A stretch of DNA of 35,489 nt, from NCBI GenBank assembly GCA_937902985.1, contig CALFNG010000500.1:1-35489 (forward strand), in the 5' to 3' direction. Below the pieces are notes generated by a model. It saw only the letters and a list, made by a program, of their open reading frames with translations. It was not told the origin of the DNA and did not search any database. The stretch comes from an uncultured Myxococcales bacterium (GTDB lineage: Bacteria > Myxococcota_A > Polyangia > Polyangiales > Polyangiaceae). This document shows positions 8,034 through 18,931 of this stretch, one piece after another. The position numbers and the translations under genes are program-made. Position 1 is the first letter of the stretch, and every line of letters begins with the position of its first letter.

Positions 8034-9845
8034 CTAGCACGCCTTGGACGCCGCCATGGCCGGCGAGCGCGCCGGACGCGGCGGCGAAGGCGCAGCGCCG
8101 GGATCGGCGACGCGGGGCGCCGGGCAGGCCTGCGGGACCCGCCGCTCGACCGGGCCTTGCCAGAGCGGGGCGGTTGACGCGGCCCGGCGGTCGGTCAGCG
8201 CCTCGACGAGCCATCGGGTCAGGGCGACCGTGCTCGCCCGGGTGCTCGCGCGGGGCCGCAAGCGGACGACGCGCTCGTCCGGGCGGCGCCCCGGCAGGGC
8301 ACGCGCGTTCGGCAGGACGAGGGCCAGCTTGGCAGCCGCGGAGCTTCCGTCGAGGACCCGCACCAGCACTTCCGGGGTCGCGGCCCACCCGACCGGCGTC
8401 GTGCTCCACGCGCACCCGACCTCGACTCCGACGACGCCGGGCATGACGACACGCGGGAGGACCAGCAGCCGGAGTTCGTCTGCGGCCGTGCCCCCAGAGA
8501 GAAATCGTGCCCACGGCGCGACCCGCACCGACGTCATGGCGCGGAGCTGAGCGTAAACGGGCGCGAGCCACGGGGCGGCTCCGCGCGCGCCATCGGGGGC
8601 GGTGTCGCATGCCCGTCCGGTGGCGAAGATCGGGACCAGGACCGCCGCGTCAAGCGCGACGAGCCACGGCGCGTGGCAGTCGATCCGGCGCAAGGCGAAG
8701 GCGACTCCGACGGTGGCGAGGCAGGCGATCGCCGCCGAGACGCAGCCCGTCCGGGTGCTCCCGTCGAGCCAGTGCCCGGTCCGGGACGGGCGCTCGAACG
8801 CCTCGTCGGGTCGAAGGGCGAGCCAGCGACCCGGACCGCGCGCGGCGTGCTGTGCCGCCGGGGGTCGCAACGCCGCGACGACGATCGCCGCGGCCACGAG
8901 GGCGGTGCCCGCCGCCAGCACACCGGAGCTTTGAAGACCGACGCCGCCCGCGAACGCGACGCCTGCAGCCGTCGCGCGCAGCCCGTCGGATAGCGGAACC
9001 GGGGCGCGCGGCCGCACACCTCGACCCGCGCAGAGCGCCGCGAAGGCCCGCGCCTTGTGCGCTACGAGGATGCCGAAGGCGAGCGCGAGCGCGAGGAGCG
9101 ACGCCGCGAACGACGCCTCGCGGACGCGATTGGGCTCGGGAGCCGCGCGCGGCGCGGGCACCGGCCGCACGCGGGGATCGACCACGGCGGCCAGGGCGTT
9201 CGGGTCGAGCCGGACCGTCCAGGCGACGGACTCGCCGCGCGCGACGTGCGGCCGGACGAGTTCGAGGACGTCGGTCGCAGGTTCGCGGTGCAAAGTGGAG
9301 AGCGCCCCGGGGTCGACGGCGCCGGTGTCCGCGAAGATGGCCAGCGGTGCGTCGCGCGCGGCCGGGACGTCGAACGTCGTCCGTGCCATCTCGAAGCCGT
9401 CCGTCGCGAGGGGCGAGGACCACGCGAGGCGCCAGGCCGCGCCGTCGCGAACGATGGCCCCCGACTTCAACGCGTCGAAGCGCCAGCGCACGTCGAAGGC
9501 AAACGTGCCACGCGCAAACGACCGGGCGTCGTCGACTTCGACGCGGACCACGTTGCCCTCGCGCCGGACGGCTCGCGCGGAGAGCGTGCGCCCGTCCTCG
9601 GCGGCGACGGTCACGGAGGGGTCGACGACCGCGGTCGCCTCGACGTTGGCCAGGTCGATCCAGTGGAGCGGCCCGCGGACGACGTGCCAGCGAATGACGT
9701 CCCGGACGGACACGATTCCGGTCGGGTCGGCGTGGACTTCGACGTCCCCGCCCGTCTGATGCGCCTCCTGCCACGCGCTCGCACGCGCCGTGGCCGCGAG
9801 CGCGCAGAGCGCTACGGCCAGGGCGATCGCCCTTCGTGGGTACAT
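8034..9845 (-). CDS. Predicted signal-peptide-bearing membrane protein, unknown function
   Basis: The protein has about 603 residues from the ATG at 9845. An N-terminal signal segment ending in ARASA near residue 23 is followed by a beta-rich extracytoplasmic domain of some 220 residues, with an Asp-Pro-Thr-Gly then VRDVIRW start that recalls the N-terminal domain of DUF2207-type membrane proteins, a weak resemblance only. A first membrane helix lies near 245-265, another pair near 290-330, and two more near 365-420. The C-terminal 170 residues are soluble, with many Arg, Pro and Ala. The frame continues to a TTG at 9884, but the signal peptide starts best at 9845. No ribosome-binding site is obvious there. 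It sits between two other unrecognised minus-strand genes with gaps of 17 and 67 bp. Confidence 0.68.
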   Translation of the reverse strand: MYPRRAIALAVALCALAATARASAWQEAHQTGGDVEVHADPTGIVSVRDVIRWHVVRGPLHWIDLANVEATAVVDPSVTVAAEDGRTLSARAVRREGNVVRVEVDDARSFARGTFAFDVRWRFDALKSGAIVRDGAAWRLAWSSPLATDGFEMARTTFDVPAARDAPLAIFADTGAVDPGALSTLHREPATDVLELVRPHVARGESVAWTVRLDPNALAAVVDPRVRPVPAPRAAPEPNRVREASFAASLLALALAFGILVAHKARAFAALCAGRGVRPRAPVPLSDGLRATAAGVAFAGGVGLQSSGVLAAGTALVAAAIVVAALRPPAAQHAARGPGRWLALRPDEAFERPSRTGHWLDGSTRTGCVSAAIACLATVGVAFALRRIDCHAPWLVALDAAVLVPIFATGRACDTAPDGARGAAPWLAPVYAQLRAMTSVRVAPWARFLSGGTAADELRLLVLPRVVMPGVVGVEVGCAWSTTPVGWAATPEVLVRVLDGSSAAAKLALVLPNARALPGRRPDERVVRLRPRASTRASTVALTRWLVEALTDRRAASTAPLWQGPVERRVPQACPAPRVADPGAAPSPPRPARSPAMAASKAC

Positions 9846-9912
9846 GTAGGACAATGAATACGCGGACTGTCCAACCGCGGCCAATTTCCGGCGAGGGCGT
9901 TCGGCTCGCTCG

Positions 9913-11991
9913 TCAAAGGCCGTGCTTGAGCGCGACCACGAGGAGGTCGTCGACGGTCGCGCGAGGCATCTGCAACGTGGCGACGACGCTCGCCTGAGTG
10001 CCCTGGACAGCGGCCGGCGCCGTCAGCGAAAACGGGATCGCCGTCGTTCCCTGGTGCGGGACTTGCGCGGCGGACTCGAAGATGTCGGTCCCGTTGGCAA
10101 AGCCGCCCGCGTCGCCCCCCGTGAAAGCCGACATTCGCTCGCCCGTCTCGGCGACGCCACGGGCCGTGAGGAAACCACCGGCCCCGACAATGGCATCCTT
10201 GAACGCCGCCAGCTCCGGGCGCGCGCGAAGGCCGCCGCCCGTGCTGGCGAGCGCAGCGGACAGCTTCTGCGTCACCAGCCCGGGATCGCCGCCGATGCCG
10301 ATCCACGACCGGGCGCCGTCCGGCACGACGAACACGTGGATCACGAGGGGCCTGGGCGGACCCGCCGGCTTCTTCGACGGTGCCCGATCCCCCGCGACGG
10401 GCTCGACGACGGGCACGTCGATGGTGAAATGCTGCGCGTCTTTCGCCAACGTCGTGTTCTTCGGCAACGGTACGCTGTGGAATTGGAGAAAGCGGTCGGG
10501 CGCCTTCTTGTAGGCGGCCGTGACGCTCGGGCGACCCCAGGCCGCCACGAGGCCCTTCATGGCGTCGAGGCGCGCTGCGGCGGACTCGTCGGCCTCGATG
10601 ACATGCCAGCCGACGAGGGCCTGCGTGGCGATGCGGGTCGCCTCCCGCGCCTGCGTCTTGTCGGCCGTGTCCGGCAGGGCCTTCACCGCGGCTAGCGCCT
10701 TGCGCACGGCGTCGGGATCGACGCCACTCGCATAGACCGTGGGCGCGGGCGAAAGGAGCTTGCCGAGCGCGTCGACGAACGCGTGGCGATCGGCGTCTTT
10801 GACTCCGTCTTCGGCTAGCCCGTCGCTCACGACCTTGAGCGCCAGGTCGCGCCCACGAGCGAGCACGTTCGGATCGATCCCGCGATCGAACACGGCAAAG
10901 TCGGCGTCGCTCGGCATCTGCCAGAACGCGGCGGGCGGCGGCCCGTTGCGATCGGCGTTCGCGGTCGCGAGCCGTGCCAGCGCCGAAGTCTCTCCCGACA
11001 GCTTGAGGGTGAGCGTCGCTGCGACGCCCGGATCGCTCAACGCCACGTCGAGCGACGCGCTGTCGAGATCGATGCCGAAGTCCGCGAGGTCGCTGGCGAC
11101 CGCCGTGACGAGGTCGCGCGCGCCGGCGATTCCGGCGCCAGGGCGCCCGCCCAGGGCGGTGCCGATCAGGAGCGAGAGGAGCTTTCGTTCCTCGGTGATG
11201 GTCGGCTTGAGAGGGTCCATTCGCAGCTCGACGTGTGCGTCGGCGGCTGGCGGTCGATCGCGCGTCGCGCCTCGCGTCAGCCACGGACCGAGCGCGGCGA
11301 GCGATTTCGCGTCCCAACCACACACGAGGCGCATCGCGGGAGCGCCGTACGAAGGCGCAATTTCGCACGCGCGCGGGTCTTCGTCGTCCGAGCCTCGGTC
11401 GTCGTCCGGCGCGTCGGAGGCGCGAGGAGGATGCCCGAGCGACTGGATGACGAGCGCCCCGTTGTCGCCGGGGGTGAGCTTGTAGCGAGCGGCGAGAGCG
11501 GCCTTGGCCGCGTCGACGTCGCGAATGCCGGCGGAGATGGCGATGAGAGGCGTCAGACGAACGCCCGCGCCGGCAACCGATACGGCGACGTGGATCGGCT
11601 GGTCGAGGTCGATGATCGCGCCGAGGGGCTGACCCGAGACGATCTCGGTCACCTGATCGGACTGCGGCATCGGCAGCTGAATCCAGCCGTGCACGGTGGC
11701 CAGCGACCCGCCGAGCTTGGTGAGGGTGCCCGTCACGATGAGGCCGGGGGGCGCAGGAACGGGACCGAGGTCGGGCGACGCGGGGATGACCGCGCCGGCG
11801 ACCGGCGCCGACGACGACGCGGGCGCCTGCGGCGCGGCAGGTGCTCCACCACAGCTCACGCCGCTCATGCAAGCGGCTGCGACGGCCGCGGCCATCGGTG
11901 CGCGCCCGGTGAAGCGCGCGAGGCGCGAACGATGGCCAAGTACGTCAAGGCCGGTGGGGCGCGGCGTCATGATCTTGTTGCGGCCGAGCAT
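9913..11991 (-). CDS. Large exported, probably lipidated protein of unknown function
   Basis: The protein has about 692 residues. The N-terminus has several arginines, then a hydrophobic run MAAAVAAACMSGVSC, which may end in a lipobox cysteine, followed by a Pro/Ala/Ser-rich spacer as often found after lipidated cysteines. The remaining 600 residues are globular, with repeated LxALA..A..LP type helices and alternating beta strands, and end in LVVALKHGL. I recognise no family. Possible starts are ATG 11991 and ATG 11970; neither has a clear ribosome-binding site. The frame extends upstream to 12951 only as antisense of the helicase gene. It is divergent from the helicase with 120 bp between the starts. 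Confidence 0.7.
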   Translation of the reverse strand: MLGRNKIMTPRPTGLDVLGHRSRLARFTGRAPMAAAVAAACMSGVSCGGAPAAPQAPASSSAPVAGAVIPASPDLGPVPAPPGLIVTGTLTKLGGSLATVHGWIQLPMPQSDQVTEIVSGQPLGAIIDLDQPIHVAVSVAGAGVRLTPLIAISAGIRDVDAAKAALAARYKLTPGDNGALVIQSLGHPPRASDAPDDDRGSDDEDPRACEIAPSYGAPAMRLVCGWDAKSLAALGPWLTRGATRDRPPAADAHVELRMDPLKPTITEERKLLSLLIGTALGGRPGAGIAGARDLVTAVASDLADFGIDLDSASLDVALSDPGVAATLTLKLSGETSALARLATANADRNGPPPAAFWQMPSDADFAVFDRGIDPNVLARGRDLALKVVSDGLAEDGVKDADRHAFVDALGKLLSPAPTVYASGVDPDAVRKALAAVKALPDTADKTQAREATRIATQALVGWHVIEADESAAARLDAMKGLVAAWGRPSVTAAYKKAPDRFLQFHSVPLPKNTTLAKDAQHFTIDVPVVEPVAGDRAPSKKPAGPPRPLVIHVFVVPDGARSWIGIGGDPGLVTQKLSAALASTGGGLRARPELAAFKDAIVGAGGFLTARGVAETGERMSAFTGGDAGGFANGTDIFESAAQVPHQGTTAIPFSLTAPAAVQGTQASVVATLQMPRATVDDLLVVALKHGL

Positions 11992-12111
11992 ACGCCAGCA
12001 ATTCGAGACCGCGGGAGCGGTTTTGGGATGCCGCTCGGCCCGGGGCCCGGTAGATACGGCTCCTCGGCTTTTGCCGGCGCTTGCTGGAGTCGTCAACCGG
12101 ATGTCGAGCCG

Positions 12112-14247
<2,136 letters not shown>

Positions 14248-14253
14248 CGAGAA

Positions 14254-14281
14254 GGAGATGGCCGCAGAGGCGCCAATCTCC
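14254..14281. terminator. Hairpin between convergent helicase and PLP-enzyme genes
   Basis: GGAGAT (14254-14259) pairs with ATCTCC (14276-14281), and the stem extends by GGC/GCC with one bulged base, enclosing a short loop. It occupies the 50-bp gap between two genes that end toward each other, where a bidirectional terminator is expected. There is no U run on either side, so it may only be an RNA 3'-end-protecting stem. Confidence 0.4.
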
Positions 14282-14297
14282 AATCGCGCGCCCGCGA

Positions 14298-15488
14298 TCA
14301 GGCGGAGAGGGCCTGCGCGAGGTCGGCGACCAGGTCGGCGGCGTCTTCGATGCCCACCGCGAGCCGGATGAGGCCGTCGGCGATGCCGATGGCTTCGCGC
14401 TGCTCGGTGGTCATCTCGTAATAGCTCATGACGGCGGGTTGCTCGATGAGCGTTTCGACGCCGCCGAAGCTCGGGCCGATCCGCGCGAGCTTGCATGCGT
14501 CGACCATGCGGCTGGCTCCCGACAGGCCTCCCTTGACGATGAAGCTGACGACGCCGCCGAACCCTCGCATCTGCGCGCGCGCCACAGCGTGGCTCGGGTG
14601 CGACGAGAGACCCGGGTAGAAGACGCGCTCGACCCGCGGGTGCGTTTCGAGCCACTCGGCCACGGCGAGCGCGGTCGCGTTCTGGCGTTCGACGCGGAGG
14701 CTCAGCGTCTTCATGCCCCGGCCGACGAGGAACGCGGCGTGCGGGTCGCAAACCGCCCCGAGCACCCCGCGAAGGTCGCGGATCATCGAGAGCAGCCCGC
14801 TCGGTCCGCAGACGACGCCCGCGAGCACGTCGTTGTGGCCGGCCAGGTACTTCGTGGCGCTGTGCACGACAAGATCGATGCCGAACGACGCGGGCCTGCA
14901 GTTGACCGGGGTGGCGAACGTCGCGTCGATCATCGATTTCACCGTGCGCCGCGTCTTGCAGGCCGCCGCGATGCGCTCGAGGTCGACGCAGGACAGGTAC
15001 GGGTTCGTCGGCGACTCGCTCATGACGAGGCGCGTCTCCGGGCGCAGCGCATCGGCGAGGCCCGCCACGTCGCCGGCCTTGAGCAGGGTGTGGTTCACGC
15101 CGAAGCGCGCGAGCACGTCGGTGACGAATTCCAGCGTTCGCCGGTAGCAATCCTGGAAGAGAACGATGTGCTGCCCGCTCTTGGTGAGCGCGAGCGTGCT
15201 CGTGGTCACCGCGGCCATTCCGCTCGAGAAGAGGACGGCGTCGTCGGTTCCCTCGAGTGCGGCGAGGCGGCGCTCGACCGCGCGCACGGTCGGATTGCCG
15301 TAGCGGCCGTACTCGCCTCGCTCGCCATCCGCGTGGCGGCCCTCGGTGTACGCGACGATCTCGGCGGTGTCGGCGAACGAGTACGTGGACGTCGGCACGA
15401 TCGACATCGGCACGGCGTCGTACGGCTTTCGCTTGTCGTCCCCGGCGTGGACCGCGTCAGTGGATGTGATCGTTTTGCGCTCGCTCAT
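14298..15488 (-). CDS. Cys/Met-metabolism PLP-dependent enzyme (cystathionine gamma-synthase/lyase family)
   Basis: The protein has 396 residues, the usual family size. Hallmarks are YGRYGNPT near 60-67, the phosphate-binding SSGMAA (88-93), Tyr115 near the cofactor, Asp188 that pairs with the pyridine nitrogen, and the PLP lysine Lys213 in SATKYLAGHND. The family includes cystathionine gamma-synthase, cystathionine gamma-lyase, methionine gamma-lyase and O-acetylhomoserine sulfhydrylase; fold-type I enzymes in this group cannot be separated safely by eye. An uncommon feature is the RHADGERGEYGRYG stretch, a slightly longer loop before the GNPT motif. Its ATG overlaps the TGA of the upstream hydrolase as ATGA, so the two are translated together; a GAGGT lies about eight bases upstream. 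Confidence 0.9.
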   Translation of the reverse strand: MSERKTITSTDAVHAGDDKRKPYDAVPMSIVPTSTYSFADTAEIVAYTEGRHADGERGEYGRYGNPTVRAVERRLAALEGTDDAVLFSSGMAAVTTSTLALTKSGQHIVLFQDCYRRTLEFVTDVLARFGVNHTLLKAGDVAGLADALRPETRLVMSESPTNPYLSCVDLERIAAACKTRRTVKSMIDATFATPVNCRPASFGIDLVVHSATKYLAGHNDVLAGVVCGPSGLLSMIRDLRGVLGAVCDPHAAFLVGRGMKTLSLRVERQNATALAVAEWLETHPRVERVFYPGLSSHPSHAVARAQMRGFGGVVSFIVKGGLSGASRMVDACKLARIGPSFGGVETLIEQPAVMSYYEMTTEQREAIGIADGLIRLAVGIEDAADLVADLAQALSA

Positions 15489-16195
15489 GGGGAGACGACC
15501 TCGGGAACGATAACGGGCAACGCCGCCTCTGCCATGGCGCGCCGCGATTTCAAGAAGTGATGATCGAAGCCCTCGAAGACTCGCAGATCGGAGCCCAGCT
15601 CGTCAGCTAGCGCGCGCGCCTCTTCGACGTCACAGAATTCGTCGCGATCGCCTACGAAGATCGTCGATCGCGGCGGCCGGGGGAGGGAGCCGCCGTCCCG
15701 CGAGGCGAACCTCACGCTCGGCGCCAGCAGCAGGACGCGATCGACGTCGAGCGCGCGCCCCGAGGCCAGGAGCGCGACCCAGGATCCGAACGAGTGCCCG
15801 CAAAGGGTGAGCCGCGCGCCCGGCGCGGCGCGGCGGAGCTCGGCGAGGACGGCCAGGACGTCGTCGACCTCGCCGCGGCCCTGGTCATACGTGCCTTCGC
15901 TCGGGCTCACGCCGCGGAAGTCGAAGCGCGCCCACGCCACGCGATCGGCCACCGTGTCGGAGAGGATGCGGGCGAGCGAGAGCGGCACCGGGCTGTGCAT
16001 GCTGCCGCCGTAGAGAGGATGGGGGTGGCAGAGGATGACCGCTCGGACGGCGCCCGCGGGGGCGTGCATGCGGGCGGCGAGCGCCGGCCCCCCTAGGAGG
16101 CCTGGTACGCGGAGCTCGACCTCGCCGGCCACGTCCACGGCGGGCGAGCGTACCGGCGCGGCCGGCGGCGGGGGCAGACGATCGATGCGGAACAA
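15485..16195 (-). CDS. Alpha/beta hydrolase (COG2945-like)
   Basis: The protein has 236 residues. The serine-hydrolase elbow is GHSFG with Ser135; the acid is probably Asp185 or Asp183 in VGDRDEF, and the base His212 or His213 in FDHHF. HPHPLYGG near residues 57-64 and the FDFRGVSPSEG segment are typical of the small bacterial COG2945 alpha/beta hydrolases. There is no signal peptide, so it is cytoplasmic. The start is a TTG at 16195 with AAAGG five bases upstream; the first in-frame ATG comes only at residue 43, inside the fold. It overlaps the PLP-enzyme gene by 4 bases. The substrate is unknown; an ester or thioester linked to sulfur amino-acid metabolism is only a guess from context. Confidence 0.82.
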   Translation of the reverse strand: MFRIDRLPPPPAAPVRSPAVDVAGEVELRVPGLLGGPALAARMHAPAGAVRAVILCHPHPLYGGSMHSPVPLSLARILSDTVADRVAWARFDFRGVSPSEGTYDQGRGEVDDVLAVLAELRRAAPGARLTLCGHSFGSWVALLASGRALDVDRVLLLAPSVRFASRDGGSLPRPPRSTIFVGDRDEFCDVEEARALADELGSDLRVFEGFDHHFLKSRRAMAEAALPVIVPEVVSP

Positions 16196-16321
16196 CGGAG
16201 CCTTTCAGCTTGCTAGCACGCGTTCGAAGCGCGCGGGACCGGCCCGCCGGCTAGGAGGCCTTCGCGCATAGCGCGACCGCCTCCGTCGTGACTTCCCAGG
16301 ACGCGGACGGCTGCGCCGCCG

Positions 16322-18082
16322 CTAGACGGACGGCCGCGCGAGGGCTGCCGGCACGGCCATCGCGGCGCGGACGCGCGCGGCGATGACGTCGGCGGCGGAC
16401 GCGAGGGGAATGAGCTCGGCCTTCTTCGGGTCGGGCTCCGTGCGCGGCTTGAGCTCGACCTGTCCCGCTGCCAGGCCCTTGGCGCCGAGCGTGATCCGGA
16501 GGGGGATCCCGATGAGGTCCGCGTCTTTGAACTTCACTCCGGGTCGCTCGTCGCGGTCGTCCCAGAGAACCTCGACGCCGGCGGCCTCGAGGGCGTCGTA
16601 GAGCGTTCGCGCCGCGGCGACGAGCGCGTCGTCTTTGCCCAGCGTGACCAGGTGCACGTGGTACGGCGCCACGCTCATGGGCCAGCGCATACCGTTGTCG
16701 TCGTGGTGCTGTTCGATGGTCGTCGCGACGAGCCGCGACACGCCGATGCCGTAGCACCCCATGACGAGCGTGCGCGTCTGCTGCTTCTCGTCGATGAAGG
16801 TCGCGCCCATCGGCTGCGAATACTTCGTGCCGAGGATGAAGATGTGCCCGGCCTCGATGCCCTTGTAGCTCTCGAGCTTCCCCCCGGAGCGAGGGCAGCG
16901 GTCGCCGGCCACGACCTGCCGCACGCTCAGCACCTCGCCGCCGAAGTCGCGCGCATACCAGACGTCTTTGAGGTGAAACCCGGTCTCGTTGGCGCCGGCC
17001 ACGCCGCCTTCGACGGCGGCCGCGTCGCGATCCACGAAGAGCCGAGCGGCGTCGAAGCCGACCGGCCCCGCGAACCCGGGCTTCGCCTTCGTCTCGCGCT
17101 CGACGTCTGCGTCGGTCGCCGGCAAGACTTCGCTCGTTTTCAGCGCGCGCGCGAGGGCGAACTCGTTGAGCGCGTGGTCTCCGCGGACCACCGCCATGAC
17201 GACCTCCTTCGCCCGGGGCCCGTCTTTGGCAACGTAGAGGAGCGCCTTGAGTGTGCGAGCCTTGTCGATCGCCAGGAACGCCGCCACTTCGTCGATCGTT
17301 CGCTGCGTCGGCGTCGCCACGCGCTCGGGCTTGCCCGCGGGCTGCGTCGTCGGGGGCGCGGCGCTGGCCGGCTCGGCGGCCTCGACGTTCGCCGCGTAGT
17401 CGCAGTCGTCGCACGCCACAATCGCGTCTTCGCCCGATCCGACCAGGACCTGGAACTCCGCGCTGGTCGACCCGCCGATCGCGCCCGAGTCGGCTTGCAC
17501 CATGCGGTACGTGAGCCCGAGGCGATCGAAGATGCGAACGTACGCCTGTCGCATACGCTCGTAGCTCTCCGCCGCGCCCTTCTCGTCGGCGTCGAACGAG
17601 TAGGCGTCCTTCATGACGAACTCGCGACCGCGAAGGAGCCCTCCGCGAGGCCTCGGCTCGTCGCGGAACTTCACCTGCACCTGGTAGAGCGTCTTCGGAA
17701 GGTCGCGCCAGCTCTTGATCTCGCGCCGCGCGATGTCGGTCACGATCTCTTCGTGCGTCGGGCCGAGGTGGTAGTCGCCACCCTTTCGGTCACGCAGGCG
17801 CAAGAGAACGTCGCCGTAGAGGTCCCACCGGCCCGTCTCCTTGAAGTACTCGGCGGGCAGGAGCGCCGGCATCAGAACTTCGAGCGCGCCGGCGCGGTCC
17901 ATCTCCTCGCGAACGATGGTCTGGACCTTGCGGAGAACGCGATAGCCGAGGGGCAGGAAGTCGTAGATGCCGGCGCCGACCCGCCGGATGAACCCCGCGC
18001 GCGAGAGGAGGACGTGGCTCGCGTTGGTCGCGTCGGCCGGGGCCTCTTTCGACGTGGGAATGAGGGCGTGAGAGAAGAGCAT
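16322..18082 (-). CDS. proS: Prolyl-tRNA synthetase, bacterial type with editing domain
   Basis: The protein has 586 residues, as expected for bacterial-type ProRS, which charges tRNA-Pro. Class II motif 1 lies near RAGFIRRVGAGIYDFLPLG, motif 2 includes FRDEPRPRGGLLRGREF, and motif 3 is GCYGIGVSRL. Between motifs 2 and 3, residues about 225-400 form the INS domain that removes mischarged alanine; the stretch LKALLYVAKDG and the VVRGDHALNE segment are typical of it. The C-terminal anticodon-binding domain follows (VTLGKDDALVAAA to IPLASAADV). The ATG at 18082 starts the usual MLFSHALIPTSKEAPADA N-terminus. Neighbours are unrelated; gaps are 81 bp upstream and 126 bp downstream. Confidence 0.97.
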   Translation of the reverse strand: MLFSHALIPTSKEAPADATNASHVLLSRAGFIRRVGAGIYDFLPLGYRVLRKVQTIVREEMDRAGALEVLMPALLPAEYFKETGRWDLYGDVLLRLRDRKGGDYHLGPTHEEIVTDIARREIKSWRDLPKTLYQVQVKFRDEPRPRGGLLRGREFVMKDAYSFDADEKGAAESYERMRQAYVRIFDRLGLTYRMVQADSGAIGGSTSAEFQVLVGSGEDAIVACDDCDYAANVEAAEPASAAPPTTQPAGKPERVATPTQRTIDEVAAFLAIDKARTLKALLYVAKDGPRAKEVVMAVVRGDHALNEFALARALKTSEVLPATDADVERETKAKPGFAGPVGFDAARLFVDRDAAAVEGGVAGANETGFHLKDVWYARDFGGEVLSVRQVVAGDRCPRSGGKLESYKGIEAGHIFILGTKYSQPMGATFIDEKQQTRTLVMGCYGIGVSRLVATTIEQHHDDNGMRWPMSVAPYHVHLVTLGKDDALVAAARTLYDALEAAGVEVLWDDRDERPGVKFKDADLIGIPLRITLGAKGLAAGQVELKPRTEPDPKKAELIPLASAADVIAARVRAAMAVPAALARPSV

Positions 18083-18106
18083 TCCGCCGCGCGTTTAGCA
18101 CACGAA

Positions 18107-18131
18107 GGGGCCGGCTTCGACGGCCGGCCCC
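18107..18131. terminator. Strong GC hairpin between crotonase and proS
   Basis: GGGGCCGGC (18107-18115) pairs perfectly with GCCGGCCCC (18123-18131) around the loop TTCGACG. It lies after the crotonase stop and before the proS start, both on the minus strand. Read in that direction it is followed by TTCGTGTG, a poor U tract, so termination is plausible but not certain; it could also sit in the proS leader. Confidence 0.5.
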
Positions 18132-18163
18132 GGGCGGCGGCACGGATGCCGGCGCGTTTCGGC

Positions 18164-18931
18164 TCAAACCAGCTTCGAGAAGTCGGGCGCGCGCCGTTCG
18201 AGGAACGCCGCGAACGCCTCTTTGGCCTCGGCCGACGTGAGGCTCTTGGCGAAGGCGAGCGCTTCCTCGGCGATGCGCGCGCGGACGGCGCTCGGATCGC
18301 CCTTGAGGAGCGCGCGCGTCGCCCGGAGCGCCTGCACGGGGCTGGCCGCCAGGTCGCTCGCGCGGGCGCGCGCGAACGCGATGAGCTCGGTCGCCGAGGG
18401 GAAGACGCTGTTGACGAGCCGGAGCTCCAGTGCCCGCCCGGCGTCGACCCAGGCCCCGAGGAGCAAGATCTCGGCGGCAACGGCGTCGCCCACCCGACGC
18501 GGCAGGAGCAGACTGGACCCGGCCTCGGGAACGAGGCCCAGGCTCACGAACGGCATCCTCAGGCGTGCGGTCGTCGAGGCGTAGACGAGATCGCAGTGCA
18601 AGAGCATCGTCGCGCCGATGCCGACCGCCGGGCCGTGGACGGCCGCGATGAGCGGCTTGTCGAACGCGACCAGCGCCTCGATGAAGCGAGACGGCGGCGC
18701 GGCCCCGAAGTCGGATCGAGGCGTCATGAAGTCGGCGATGTCGTTGCCCGCGCAGAAGGTCTCGCCGTTCCCGCTGATGAGCGCGACTCGAACGCCCGCG
18801 TCGGACCGCGCCTGCAGGAGCGCCGAGGTGAGCGCCTCGTACATGGCGAAGGTGAGGGCGTTCTTCTTGGCCGCGCGGTCGAGCCGGAGCTCGAGAATCG
18901 GCCCGCTTCGGGAGACGACGACTTCGGTCAT
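18164..18931 (-). CDS. Enoyl-CoA hydratase/isomerase (crotonase) family protein
   Basis: The protein has 255 residues, normal for the family. The oxyanion-hole segments are FCAGNDI (59-65) and HGPAVGIG (about 99-106). The region where hydratases carry the first catalytic Glu (PEI.LG) reads MPFVSLGL, so that Glu is absent; instead Glu136 in VPEAGSS matches the catalytic Glu of delta3,delta2-enoyl-CoA isomerases. I therefore favour an isomerase-like activity on unsaturated acyl-CoA in fatty-acid oxidation, as an inference from alignment by eye. Its ATG overlaps the TGA of the upstream astB-like gene (ATGA), so the two are translated together, an odd pairing of arginine and fatty-acid catabolism. 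Confidence 0.9.
   Translation of the reverse strand: MTEVVVSRSGPILELRLDRAAKKNALTFAMYEALTSALLQARSDAGVRVALISGNGETFCAGNDIADFMTPRSDFGAAPPSRFIEALVAFDKPLIAAVHGPAVGIGATMLLHCDLVYASTTARLRMPFVSLGLVPEAGSSLLLPRRVGDAVAAEILLLGAWVDAGRALELRLVNSVFPSATELIAFARARASDLAASPVQALRATRALLKGDPSAVRARIAEEALAFAKSLTSAEAKEAFAAFLERRAPDFSKLV

Noticed and set aside
9846-9912. TTGGCC-18-TATTCA and a GGACAGTCC palindrome before the membrane-protein gene
   Set aside because: Both are weak matches; the boxes differ from consensus at several bases, so I do not list a promoter.
11992-12111. Possible divergent promoters between the lipoprotein and the helicase genes
   Set aside because: No box pair with acceptable spacing was found; TAGATAC near 12050 has no matching -35.
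16196-16321. GTTCGAA in the gap between proS and the hydrolase, recalling a tRNA T loop
   Set aside because: CGCGTTCGAAGCGCG is just a small palindrome; no acceptor, D or anticodon stem can be built around it.
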